Shown here: positions 27,986 through 37,200 of the stretch, in pieces
Numbering within the stretch: the stretch's first letter is position 1
Layout: the number at the start of each line of letters is the position of its first letter
Origin: Halorientalis regularis
Lineage (GTDB): Archaea > Halobacteriota > Halobacteria > Halobacteriales > Haloarculaceae
Direction of reading: 5' to 3'
Assembly: GCF_023698535.1 (NCBI RefSeq)
Contig: NZ_JALJCL010000009.1
Location: forward strand, 1 to 64,000
DNA: 64,000 bases
Program-made: the position numbers and the translations under genes
The notes under the pieces: model-generated
What the model saw: only the letters and a program-made list of their open reading frames with translations
Told to the model about the DNA's origin: nothing
Database searches by the model: none

Positions 27986-28188
27986 ATTCTAGACCGTCGC
28001 CAGGGGGATCGACCGATTCCACTCGTTCTGACGTGGTATTGTATTAAGTGCAAAATAGGGCTAGAGGGTTCAACCACGACTACAACCGATACCGACCGGA
28101 TCAAGCGTTAGATGACCGCACTTCTAGCGAAGAGGTTCAGAGACGGATAGCTCCTGATATACCCCAACTGTCCACCAAATCAGGTATG

Positions 28189-29454
28189 TTATCGATTTTC
28201 ACGAGATAAGCCTGTAGGTAATTGACGTCTGGTGTATACGCTCCGACCCAGTCGGTTCCGGTTGTAATCAAGAACATTTATAAACAGTACATCTGATTTC
28301 AATAATTCATTTGGCAGCGTTATGTTGACTGATAGAGACTGTGGTCCGTCCACAGTTACTGTTTTTTCTCGAAGCCTACCCATATCATATACCTGCACAG
28401 CGATTATGGAGCCAGGTGCAACATTTGTATACCCTTGTATTCTAATTGTGTCATTTTTTATTTTTGGATTTGAGAATACATAAGCAAACCTTCCGAATAC
28501 GGTAAAGCTCGTCACAGCACCCTGGGAGTGGCTGAGAGTAGACGCATTAGATCGTTGTTCATCACCGACAGTTAGTGAATATGTATTCCTTCGGTCAATA
28601 TTGGGTTGGGTGGGAAGGAAGAGATACACAGAGTCGTTAGTAATCGCAGTCTTAGAGGGGCGCAAAGTTACTAAGCGAGAGGCATCTCTACTAATCGATA
28701 GTTCAGTCCCATGTCCGAGTAGTCCAGTTAGATTTGTACTATATTTTATTTCCCCACGATCAGTTTCTGTCCGGTTCCCTACTATCGTCGTGTTTACCGT
28801 ATGAGTATCAGGATATTCAGGATTAGATATACCTTCATACCGAACAACAAGATAGCTATCAGAGGGGATAGTTGCGTTTCCGTCTATCGAGAATTGGATA
28901 GTGTTTGAATCAGGCGCAGATACATATTCAATAGAATCATTCAATGATTTCTCAATGAATCCATCCTGATTCTCATCAACACCGAACAGTGTTATATTAT
29001 TTTTATACAATATATTATTTAAATGAGGCCGGATCTCATATTTAATCGAAATTTGTTGTATTTCAGTAATTGATTTATTAAGCTCGGGGACGACCGTGTG
29101 GGTCGTATTTGCGCCAGGGGTTGCTGGGGAGGCATATGCTATGTTACTACCAACAGATCTGTTATACAAGCAACTTGTGTTACTCGATTTTGGAAATTGA
29201 ATGGACAACCAGTCTTCACTCGCGACGTGGTTGAAATCACTATATTGAATTTTGTTTACCAGTTTTGCCGGATTTGAGAATTGTGCTGGTGCCCTTCCGA
29301 CCCTGATGTTTGAATTATTATAATTGCAGGTATGAAATTTGTCACTTCTGCCATCGGAGTTAGTCTCGGCAACAGCTGTGCCGGTCCACACTAACGTAGT
29401 TAACAAAAATATAGTAAGAGTGAACCAAAAAATTCGCTGAGCGTAGCGTTTCAT
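28189..29454 (-). CDS. Secreted glycoprotein-like protein of unknown function
   Basis: The 421-residue protein has a signal peptide (MKRYAQRIFWFTLTIFLLTT, cleavage after TAVA). More than 15 Asn-Xaa-Ser/Thr sites suggest heavy N-glycosylation outside the cell. Five Cys (three in the mature N-terminal region) are unusual for a haloarchaeal surface protein. Two beta-rich halves are visible; VDENQDGFIEKSLND looks like a single calcium-type DxNxDG loop near 157. There is no C-terminal anchor, so it is probably released. Base composition is far more AT-rich than the rest, which suggests a foreign origin. I recognise no family. Confidence 0.72.
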   Translation of the reverse strand: MKRYAQRIFWFTLTIFLLTTLVWTGTAVAETNSDGRSDKFHTCNYNNSNIRVGRAPAQFSNPAKLVNKIQYSDFNHVASEDWLSIQFPKSSNTSCLYNRSVGSNIAYASPATPGANTTHTVVPELNKSITEIQQISIKYEIRPHLNNILYKNNITLFGVDENQDGFIEKSLNDSIEYVSAPDSNTIQFSIDGNATIPSDSYLVVRYEGISNPEYPDTHTVNTTIVGNRTETDRGEIKYSTNLTGLLGHGTELSISRDASRLVTLRPSKTAITNDSVYLFLPTQPNIDRRNTYSLTVGDEQRSNASTLSHSQGAVTSFTVFGRFAYVFSNPKIKNDTIRIQGYTNVAPGSIIAVQVYDMGRLREKTVTVDGPQSLSVNITLPNELLKSDVLFINVLDYNRNRLGRSVYTRRQLPTGLSRENR

Positions 29455-29839
29455 GCACCGATTCGTTACTTGTTTACTGTAATAAGCCTTGTGTGGCGGG
29501 TTAAGAGAGTGCTCTAGTTTGCTATGTCATGCCCGGCTTATTACTACTCACGGATGCAGGGCTATGTAATCACAGCCGGGCACTCAACGGGCGACTTGTG
29601 TATGGGCCCATGTACTGATACGTGGATGTCCAGGACAGCGGATATCTATGGTGTCCCGAATTTTAGGAGAAATCAGACTGTGTGGAAACGACAGACAAGA
29701 TCTCAACCGACACCATACAGAGCGCACGAAACACGTTTAATCAGAGGGTATGGCCGCTACCCGTGAGCCGCTCGGCTTGTCCCGCCTGTAGGGATGGTTG
29801 GAAGAAAACTTGATACGGATCCAATATTGATGTTACAAC
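29455..29839. other. Intergenic stretch between divergent secreted-protein genes
   Basis: It contains only short frames without motifs. It should hold the promoters of the genes starting at 29454 (minus) and 29840 (plus). I see no clear TATA box, RNA gene or repeat. Confidence 0.4.
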
Positions 29840-30546
29840 ATGACAAGAAGTGTCTTACTTGTTCTGGGAATGCTCATTTTAGCTTCAATGAGCGTTGGAA
29901 TTCTAATTGGGATTCAGTTCAGTAACGGAACTGATTCTCCGGTTTCCAACCAGACAAAAAAAATCCACCAGACAATCCAACACCGACCCCCATTTCAGGT
30001 CCAAACCAGACACCATATGAAAACACGCAGACGACATCACCACAATCACCCAACCGTCAATTACAGGATGTCCTACTAAATACGATTAACAGTTATCGGA
30101 TTCAACATGGTCGTAGCCCGTTAGATAATACAGGACCACCAACAAATCGGCTCAGACAAATAGCGACAAACCATAGCCAAGATATGGCTACAGTCGGTGT
30201 TGCTAGAATCTCTTTGCGCGGAAGTACCAGTTCTGATCGCTATAGCGAGGCTGGGCTAAATAAGAGGTGTTCATTTCCATCCAACAGTGGTTATTCAACT
30301 ATTGATCCTTCTATCGGGAAGTTAGAACTGGTGGCCACCCCAGTTAGAGTACCACCATACGAAAACGTTGAAGCAGGATATAATGGAGATCCGTCTACAG
30401 TGGCAGAAACTGCATTAAATACATGGACAAATTCGAACCAGGATCGTCGGAAGTTATTATACAAGAATGCAGAACAAGTTGGAATTGGTGTTGTAATCAC
30501 TAATCGTGGCAGCGTATATCTGACAGTTTCTTTATGTGGTGCCTGA
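29840..30546 (+). pseudogene. CAP-domain (SCP/PR1-like) secreted protein gene with frameshift in an A8 tract
   Basis: ATG 29840 gives a membrane or signal segment (VLLVLGMLILASMSVGILIG) and then reaches a run of eight A at 29956-29963. Past it the sensible frame changes: a Pro/Thr/Asn linker (NPPDNPTPTPISGPN) and a CAP domain follow. Its marks are INSYRIQHGRSPLD, NHSQDMA, PYENVEAGYNGDP, TWTNSNQDRRKLL and VGIGVVI, ending at 30546. CAP proteins of prokaryotes are secreted and mostly of unknown function. A tract of nine or six A would restore one frame of about 235 residues. It could be a true mutation, slippage expression, or a sequencing error. Confidence 0.75.
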
Positions 30547-30608
30547 CATGCCCATCTATACTATCGCACTCCGTGAGACACACCGTGTTTACGAGACGTT
30601 GTTTTTCG

Positions 30609-30816
30609 TCAAGTATGCAGCGCCGAAAAAACGACCGCCAACGACACGGCCTCGATTTCAGATACGAACGCGACGGAAATCGGAACAGTGTCGAACGTAT
30701 CTTTCGTGAGGTAAAACGCCGTACCTTTTCGTTCTCAAATTGTTTCAGCAACGCCGAGCGAGACACAGTTGACGACTGGCTCCAATCGTTCGCCTTCGCA
30801 TGGAATCAGCTAGTCT
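30609..30816 (+). pseudogene. C-terminal remnant of an IS6-family transposase
   Basis: The frame reads RHGLDFRYERDGNRNSVERI, REVKRRTFSFSNCFSNAE, FAFAWNQLV. This matches the end of haloarchaeal IS6-family (ISH15/ISH29-like) transposases, including the final acidic-residue helix with Asn-Ser-Val-Glu. The N-terminal two thirds are gone. ISH3 copy 2 entered at the last codon. Joining the flanks gives Val-TGA, the natural end of the gene. Confidence 0.75.
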
Positions 30817-32206
30817 CAGTACCTCACAAAGCATCGTCGGTTAGCCTGACCTGAGCCACATATTCTGTCGTGATGAGTCGTCGATAGCGGTTGAACAACA
30901 CTGACTGATGGCGGAGCTGTCGCTGTCGGCGGCGATCAGCCGCCGACGCGACAGCGTTGCCACTTCCGAAGACGCTCGATCGGTCAGTGGCTACCGGTAG
31001 AACCGGTCGTCAGGTGGCCGGTTCGCGGGGACGGCCCGACGCACCGCGAGGGCCGTCCACACAGCCCGCCGAATCATATTCACGAACCCCTTGTACGGCC
31101 ACCACCAGAGGCGACGCCCGCCCCAGCGGGGCGTCGCCACGTATTCGTAGTGCAGATGCCGCCACGCGTTCTGCAACAGCAAACTCACCACGACGTACAG
31201 CAGTCTCACCGTTGCGTCTCGTGTCGTTGTCGTCGCTATCGCTTGCTCGGACAAGCGATAGCTCGACTCGATACCGAAGCGTTTCGAGTAGTGGTATCGA
31301 GCGTCGCGTGGAGTCTCGATGAACGGCGCGTCAGCGGCGTAGCCGTGACGCGCCACGCCGTTCTCGTCATACCGTCCATTCAGGTACGTACAGTCGATGT
31401 GGACGGGAAACTCGACGGTCCAGCTATGACCGTCGAGTTTCCCTGTCAAGTCGTGTTGAATGACGCGGCTCCAGCCTTCCGAGAGTTCCTGCTGAATCGC
31501 CCCACCCCACCGGATGATCGGGACCACGTAGGCGTAGTTGTGCGCCTGAAGCAGCGTGAGACACTTGCTGTCGTAGAATCCGCGATCGAGGTAGACGGCC
31601 TTGACCTCGGTGTCAAGGCCATCGAGTATTCCAAAAAAAACTCGGCGAGGACACTGCTGGCGGTGTCGCCGTCTTCGAGACGGCGCACCGCCAGCGTGTA
31701 GCGTTTGTTCTTCACACGCGCGTAGAGTGTCGCGTAAGCGTGGAACGCGGTGGTTCCCCGCTTCGCTTCCGAGTGGTAGAGGCCGTCTGTGTCGTCTTCG
31801 TCACCGTAGTAGGGCCGCAGGTGGAGGTCTGCGCAGACCTCCACCTGCTCGGGGAGCAGTTCGACGATGTCTCGTCGAAGAAGCGTGTTAGCGACTCGTT
31901 CGAGCCGTTCCGGCTCGAACTTCGTCCGCAGATGGTAGAGAATCGTGTTCGCAGGCGGTGAATCCTCGCTGGAGCCACAGAGCGTAGAGACCGAGGTCCC
32001 GTCGGCGCACGCGCCGACGAGGACCTCATAGATGTCCTCAGCATTGATTTCAGCGTTGTTCGCAAGGCCGAGAGAAACTTCCTCGTCAAGCGTGTTGACG
32101 AGAAAGTTAAGAAGCTGGTTTTCGTGGATTTCACTGTCTGCTTGCTTGGTCCTAGACACACCATCAGCAAGCAGACGTTCTAACTAACCAGCTTTGTGAG
32201 GTGCTG
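30817..32206 (-). mobile_element. ISH3-family insertion sequence, copy 2
   Basis: The 1390-bp element has the same ends as copy 1 (CAGTACCTCACAAAGC outward) and a 5-bp target duplication AGTCT at 30812-30816 and 32207-32211. It is closely related to copy 1 through its whole length but carries a different frameshift. It lies inside an IS6-family remnant, so the order of events is IS6, then ISH3. Confidence 0.9.
30991..32159 (-). pseudogene. ISH3-family transposase with frameshift in a T8 tract
   Basis: GTG 32159 (MSRTKQADSEIHENQ) opens the frame. It is correct until ASSVLAEFF, where the minus strand has eight T (31640-31633) in place of the six-base TTCTTC of copy 1, and the frame shifts. The second part, from about 31630 to 30991, is fully open (VVPIIRWGG, TVEFPVHIDCTYLNGRYDEN, SYRLSEQAIATTTT). 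One frameshift is thus the only lesion. Slippage on the homopolymer, programmed or accidental, could still yield full-length enzyme. Confidence 0.85.
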
Positions 32207-32211
32207 AGTCT

Positions 32212-33021
32212 GAACACTACCCGCGTCTATGCACAAACGTTTATAACGCCAGTCTTAATACTAGTTTCCGGGGCAGGGTCGTCGTACCATACCATCCCTT
32301 CCCCGACTCCCATCTCAGCTTGACCGGCAGTGGAGCTGGGACCAGCACATAGTGGCACACAGTACGTCTGCCACGCCTGACAGGTGATTTTTGCCTGCGG
32401 TTGTTGTATGCCAAGGTCGGTATCCAGCTAAATTTGAGTTAGCCATGTTTTTGCCATACAAATGTAACATCATCTTGAAGTTATGGGGACAATTTGATGA
32501 GCAGTACCATTTTAATGGTCTGTGCAAAGGGTAATGTGGGCAGGGCGTTGGGGACCATCGACGCCTCTGCCCAATTCTGTAGAACAGCTGTCTCAATTGG
32601 TTTGAAACGCTCAGTACAGTACATCAAGACATTAGTCAAGTCAGATACGACAGGTTTGCTAGGATGAACTATCAGTAGACCGTAAAATATATTCTGTCTC
32701 TATTTGTTCTACTCATCGGTATAATAATCCTCACTAACCCATTATTAGGCTACTCACAGTTACTTCCGGCCGGTATATTTGAATTGATATTTGGAGGGCT
32801 TCTTTTAGCTAGCGGCCTGTTGCTATACCAGATCGGAACTAGTACGGAGTAAACTGCGCAGGCCTACCGAGCAGGCTCTCCACCTATTTAGTGGTGAAAG
32901 TAACTCTGAGAGCGTAATTACGACTTATACAATAAGTCGTGATCTGGCCAGTACACATCACTCAAAGACAGAACCGTACCGAAAGACAAATCATCCAATT
33001 CAGTCGTTGTATTAGAGAGCA
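32212..33021. other. Mostly gene-free stretch after ISH3 copy 2
   Basis: Its first bases are the 3' flank of the IS6 remnant. Apart from the small interrupted membrane frame at 32664-32852, no frame longer than 90 codons has a motif. AT-rich parts near 32690-32800 and 32880-33010 may hold promoters. Confidence 0.35.
32664..32852 (+). pseudogene. Small two-helix membrane protein with an amber codon at position 5
   Basis: ATG 32664 reads Met-Asn-Tyr-Gln, then TAG (32676-32678), then TVKYILSLFVLLIGIIIL. A loop and a second helix (IFELIFGGLLLASGLLLYQI) follow, ending at TAA 32852. There is no other start codon between the TAG and the first helix, so translation would need readthrough or an unusual start. 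The two hydrophobic helices make a chance frame unlikely. No family is recognised. Confidence 0.4.
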
Positions 33022-33470
33022 ATGACCCTGCCCTCTGAGTTTACTCAAAAGAGTACTGACGCGGTGGATCAGTTCCCCTTTCGGGGCATCGCAACGGGTG
33101 TAACCGGTGCATTAGCGATGGCTATGATTCTGCCACTGATGCTGGCTGTGTCTCCCAAGGAGTTCGTCAATGGTATCAGCATACAAAGTTTCGCTATCGG
33201 CTTCGTGTTGGCAATCATTACCGATTATTTATTTGGCCACCTCACCGACAATGGCAGCCATTGGCCAATCCTGCCAGCGTGGGCTAGTGAACCGAGGTAT
33301 GGGTTTGTACTAGCATTTGTATCCGGTATCGTCGCGTTTAGCATATCCCTGCTACCTGCTCCATCATGGCACCTGTTGTGGCTATCGGCGGGATGCACGC
33401 GTTTGCGACTGCAGGTGTTACCGCACTCATCCTGGGGGCGGCTCGCAGTGCGGTATGTCTGATACGTTAG
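33022..33470 (+). pseudogene. Four-helix membrane protein gene with a frameshift
   Basis: ATG 33022 gives a short soluble start and helices at GVTGALAMAMILPLMLAV, SFAIGFVLAIITDYLFG and YGFVLAFVSGIVAFSISLL. The annotated frame then turns into a polar, Cys/Arg-rich tail. The next frame reads IMAPVVAIGGMHAFATAGVT and ALILGAAR up to TAG 33470, a natural fourth helix. A one-base change near 33355-33365 therefore seems to have shifted the frame. The protein resembles no family I know; it may be one of the many small haloarchaeal membrane proteins. Confidence 0.55.
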
Positions 33471-34268
33471 ATAGCCTGAAAACACCAGTCAGTACGCATA
33501 TCTACTTGCCAGCGAATTCGGTGATTCCTACGGCGAAAATAGCCACCCCGTAAACAGTTCTTTGACACCTCAAATAGAGCCCTCCCAGTCGAGGGTGAGC
33601 ACCCACGACGTGCAGCCGACTGGCTTACAGCGGTAGCGAGGCGAAAACCCACCTGTTCACAGTAGTTGCTGAAGTAGGGTTATTGATATTTTCTGCTCCG
33701 GCTCTTACTGGTTCTGAGTGCCGTGCACCAGATGCACGGAGATCTCGAGTTCTCAGAGGTCGCTCGTCAAAAGCGATATCTGTCGAATGAGCGACTACTG
33801 TTTAGCCATGGGAGGAGGTCAACTGCTGGCGCACCGGGAAGGTGCGAGCGACGCGCGCGAACGGCTCCGTGAACCGTGAGCGCTGTCCCGGGCGGCTGGC
33901 CGCTGAGCGCGGCGAGCCAGTACCAGCCACTGAGCAGCCACATCCAGTAGCCCACCGACCTCCACGTCGGGATGAGACCGAACACAGCCCCGAGGGCGGC
34001 CCGTACCGACTACACCCCCGAACACACCTCAGTAAGACAACCAAACTACCCAACAACAACCGAGACGATAGGGACAGCCACTCGGCCGAAAGCCACCAGA
34101 CAGAACGGCTGTGGTGCTGGTCACGGACGTTGTGGACTGTCAACCCCGGGAGTAGCAGCAGCGTCGAACTATTCGCTCTCGTCCCGATCAAGAACAGTCA
34201 GAGCAGCCGCGGACAGCGCAGTACACGAACTGATCTCTACGACACCAACCAGTTACGGACGATCGCGG
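33471..34268. other. Gene-free stretch
   Basis: About 800 bases with many overlapping short frames on both strands, none with a credible start, motif or protein-like composition. It borders the conjugation-type module and might contain an element boundary. I could not find a direct repeat that would prove it. Confidence 0.35.
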
Positions 34269-34742
34269 TCAGTCCGAGTTTTCGTCACGTCGGAAGGCTA
34301 CACGAACTGGCTCTGGGAGGGCGGGTCGCGGGGCCGTCTCGTGCCGGTCGATCTTTTCGGGCTTGCGCGTTTTCCGATGCACCGCTCGCGCCATCGGGAC
34401 ACCCTTGAGGTAATTGAAATCGCCGATGATCTCGACACCGTGTTCGGTGAACCCGTAGAATTTCCACGGCAGCCCGCGCTTCTCTTTGTTTGGCGGATAC
34501 TCGTAGATCCCAAGGATCTCCGCGTCCACGAGGACCTCCAGTTGCTCGTCCACCGTCTTCTTCGATTTGCTCGGGATGAAGTGATTGATCTCGTCTGCCG
34601 ACGCCAGAACTTCTGGATGCCCTAAGAGAGCCTGAATGATACTGTGCCGGGTTTCCTGCGACAGCAGCTCCATCAACTCCCGCTGCCGTTCTAACGGGTT
34701 TTCCTCCCTGTCAGAGTTTGAGTGTGCGGAGATATCAGCCAT
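34269..34742 (-). CDS. Winged helix-turn-helix transcriptional regulator
   Basis: The start at ATG 34742 (MADISAHSNSDREENPL) is preferred to one 12 codons upstream because it begins the conserved acidic head. The 157-residue protein has an ArsR/MarR-like wHTH. Its helices are RQRELMELLSQETRHSIIQA, ADEINHFIP, and the recognition helix KSKKTVDEQLEVLVDAEIL; the wing contains KRGLPWKFYGFTEHG. Such regulators are common on haloarchaeal plasmids and integrated elements. It is divergent from the split gene that starts at 34843, with 100 bp between them, so it may control that gene and itself. Confidence 0.82.
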   Translation of the reverse strand: MADISAHSNSDREENPLERQRELMELLSQETRHSIIQALLGHPEVLASADEINHFIPSKSKKTVDEQLEVLVDAEILGIYEYPPNKEKRGLPWKFYGFTEHGVEIIGDFNYLKGVPMARAVHRKTRKPEKIDRHETAPRPALPEPVRVAFRRDENSD

Positions 34743-34842
34743 TGTATCTAGACGTACAGTCCCAGCCCGCATAAGCATATGGGGCAGACTTCACTAAGTT
34801 AGACCAGTATGGTTAAACATCTATATTACCATATCAGTCGGC

Positions 34843-34978
34843 ATGACGAAGATACCGGAAAACACCGACGAACTCACGGACCTCATTCTAGACGACGTTC
34901 TCTACGGCTTGGAACTCGACCCAGTGGACAGTGAACAACTCCTCTCGTATATGCGCGACCGCCACGAACACCTATCTT
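34843..34978 (+). pseudogene. 5' piece of a gene split by a tnpB element
   Basis: ATG 34843 opens MTKIPENTDELTDLILDDVL and LDPVDSEQLLSYMRDRHEHLS, an acidic helical head, and would stop at 34980 with the first bases of the element. Its frame fits the piece at 36495-37108: with the junction after 34978 the join reads ...HLS-F-GPHSTYFVLG. The two pieces together make about 250 residues. The small frame taken alone (45 residues) could also be a separate gene. Confidence 0.5.
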
Positions 34979-36494
34979 GATTCAGCGAGAGAATCCCGTC
35001 CTTTCCGTGAGGGGCGAGTGTTCCGACACTTGTTGTCGGAACCGAAGACCGAATAGGGCGGGAGTGAATCGCGCAAGCTCCGGTGAGGGGCCGTCACTGC
35101 TTCGCTCGGCTGGATATTCAACGTCGACACGGAATCATTAAGTAATTGTACTGTCATTGTCTATGTATAGTGAATCTGGTCACCACACGCACCATTACAG
35201 CGGCGCTCACAAACGACCGTGAGGGTGTCATACAAGACCTAGATTCACTCACCCGTTCCGGCAGTAAAATTTGGAACGTTGCTCGGTGGACTGCTGGCCG
35301 CATCTGGGACGCAACCGGTGAAATACCCGAGGAAGGACCGCTCAAGTCCTACATGACAAACCAACCGTGCTGGAAAGATTTGAACGCCCAATCAAGTCAG
35401 GCAATCGTCGAAGAATTGGCTGGCGCTTTCCAGTCCTGGTTCGAACAAGACAACCCAGACGCCAACCCACCGGGCTACCGCAAAGACGGCGACGAACGAC
35501 CACGTTCAACAATCACGTTCAAAGAAGACGGATTCAAACTCGACACGAAACACCAGCAAGTCCGCCTCTCCAAAGGCAAAAACCTGAAAGACGGGTGGAG
35601 CGACTTCATCCTTTGCGAATACGACACCGGGCCAGACGCAGACCTGACTGCTGTCGAAGACGTACAACAGGTCCGCATCGTCTGGAACGGCGACCACTGG
35701 GAACTCCACTTCGTCTGCAAAGTCGCCATCAACGCCGCCGACTCGTCTGGCGAGAAGACGGCTGGTGTTGACCTCGGCATCTGCAACACTGCCGCTGTCT
35801 CTGTCGGTGACGAAACCGTGTTGTATCCGGGGAACGCTCTGAAAGAAGACGCCCACTACTTCCGCCAGGAAGAATACAATACAGAAGGGGAAAACGGCCC
35901 CAGCACACATGCTGAGTGGGCACGCCAGAAGAAATCTCGGCGGCAGACCCACTACCTGCACGCACTCTCGAAAGACATCGTGGACCAATGTGCAGATCGT
36001 GGTGTGGAGACGATAGCGGTCGGGCATCCAAAGGACATTCGTGCGGATGAAGACTGGGGGCGGCACGGGAACAAGCGCCTGCACGACTGGGCGTTTGATA
36101 CGCTGATTCAGCACATCGAGTACAAGGCTGAAGAACGTGGTATCGAGGTGGAACAAGTTGATGAGTACGAATTGGCTACGTCGATAACGTGCTGTGCGTG
36201 TGGGGCGAAAGCGGATTCAAACCGTGTTGAACGTGGCTTGTACGTGTGTGAGAACTGCGAACTGGTCGCTAACAGCGACCTGAATGCGGCGGAGAATATG
36301 CGAGCAACGGTAACTCCGAATCCAGAGATGGATAGGAGTAACGGCTGTCTGGCCCAGCCATCGGTGCGACTGTTCGACAAGTCAACGGGGCGAATCGCCC
36401 CACAAGAACAGGTCTACCCGTAGACCAGCAAATATCCCAACGCTTGCGGTGCGGTTTCGGGAAGCCTCGCCGTTTACCGCGGGGAGGAGGTCAC
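34979..36494 (+). mobile_element. tnpB-only IS200/IS605-family element, intact tnpB
   Basis: The right end has the hairpin CCTCGCCGT...GCGGGGAGG and ends TCAC at 36491-36494. The left end contains hairpins near 35020-35045 (GTTCCGACA/TGTCGGAAC) and GGCTGGATATTC near 35110, a string shared with the left end of the element at 6741. The left boundary is set by the restored host frame and is uncertain by a few bases. Confidence 0.7.
35170..36423 (+). CDS. tnpB: TnpB-family RNA-guided nuclease, variant RuvC subgroup, intact
   Basis: GTG 35170 is chosen because the residues after it (NLVTTRTITAALTND) align with the start of the homologue at 6867; a TTG at 35146 is the longest alternative. The protein has about 417 residues. 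Visible marks are RuvC-I GVDLGICNTAAV, zinc ribbon CCACG/CENCE and last Asp in NSDLNAAENM. The RuvC-II position has Gly-His (IAVGHPKDI) where most TnpB have Glu-Asp/Asn. An acidic pair before the zinc ribbon (QVDEYELATS) may supply the glutamate. Reported Fanzor-like proteins show such a shift. It is the only open member of this subgroup here. The right end downstream should give its omega-RNA. Confidence 0.9.
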   Translation: MNLVTTRTITAALTNDREGVIQDLDSLTRSGSKIWNVARWTAGRIWDATGEIPEEGPLKSYMTNQPCWKDLNAQSSQAIVEELAGAFQSWFEQDNPDANPPGYRKDGDERPRSTITFKEDGFKLDTKHQQVRLSKGKNLKDGWSDFILCEYDTGPDADLTAVEDVQQVRIVWNGDHWELHFVCKVAINAADSSGEKTAGVDLGICNTAAVSVGDETVLYPGNALKEDAHYFRQEEYNTEGENGPSTHAEWARQKKSRRQTHYLHALSKDIVDQCADRGVETIAVGHPKDIRADEDWGRHGNKRLHDWAFDTLIQHIEYKAEERGIEVEQVDEYELATSITCCACGAKADSNRVERGLYVCENCELVANSDLNAAENMRATVTPNPEMDRSNGCLAQPSVRLFDKSTGRIAPQEQVYP

Positions 36495-37108
36495 TCGGCC
36501 CGCATTCGACGTATTTCGTTCTGGGAAGCTACGAACCGCCGTTCAAATACCGACTCGATGAAGCGCTCGACGTGCTGAACCACCGGCACGATGCCTACGC
36601 GTATCTCCTCGCCACGCAACCCGATCTCAACGTATCGAATGACGTTCCAGATCTCAAAGTGAAGTTCTTTCTCCACGCCCTCTACGCGGATGCGATTCCA
36701 CTCATCCTCGAACACGACACTGGCGGTGCTGTCGCCGAATTTGGGCGCGTTGAACGGCCGACGCTGCTCGATCGCACGTATCTCTTCCCTCGAGCACTGG
36801 AGGAACGCTACGATGACGAGTCTCGATTCACGACACGGGATGCGGTCTGTGCTCGGGCCGTCGAACTAGCATATCACGCTGATAACCTCGACGAGAGACT
36901 TGCCGCGCTCGCTGAACACGCTCGTGACCACGGATTGGATATCTCGACACAGGATCTTGACTCGTACCTGGACTCCGAACTTGACGGTCGGACACCGTCG
37001 TACAGCGGCGTAATTACTGACTCGCTCGCCCACCTCGACTCACTGAATCAGTGCTTTTCGTGGACGAGAACGACAGAACTCGAAAAGCAATTGTCGCACG
37101 TTCCATAG
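36495..37108 (+). pseudogene. 3' piece of a gene split by a tnpB element (DUF7509-like?)
   Basis: The piece starts GPHSTYFVLGSYEPPFKYRL and holds about 204 residues: an alpha/beta start, then VKFFLHALYADAIPLILEHD, and a helical C-terminus (LAALAEHARDHGLDISTQDL). The pattern Phe-Val-Leu-Gly-x-Tyr and the following layout remind me of haloarchaeal DUF7509 proteins, which start FVYLMGPY and occur near plasmid-type genes; this is a weak match. There is no good start codon after the element. The long hairpin 37201-37283 and the VirD4-like gene follow. Confidence 0.5.
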
Positions 37109-37200
37109 AGATGCTATAGGCAGTACACTCACACCTGCACCGCCACTCGGAACCGAAGACGACCGACTGGTCTTGCCACGTCCTGGCGGACTGTGAGGGC

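Noticed and set aside
31150-31701. Plus-strand frame inside ISH3 copy 2
   Set aside because: It is the complement of the transposase reading frame.
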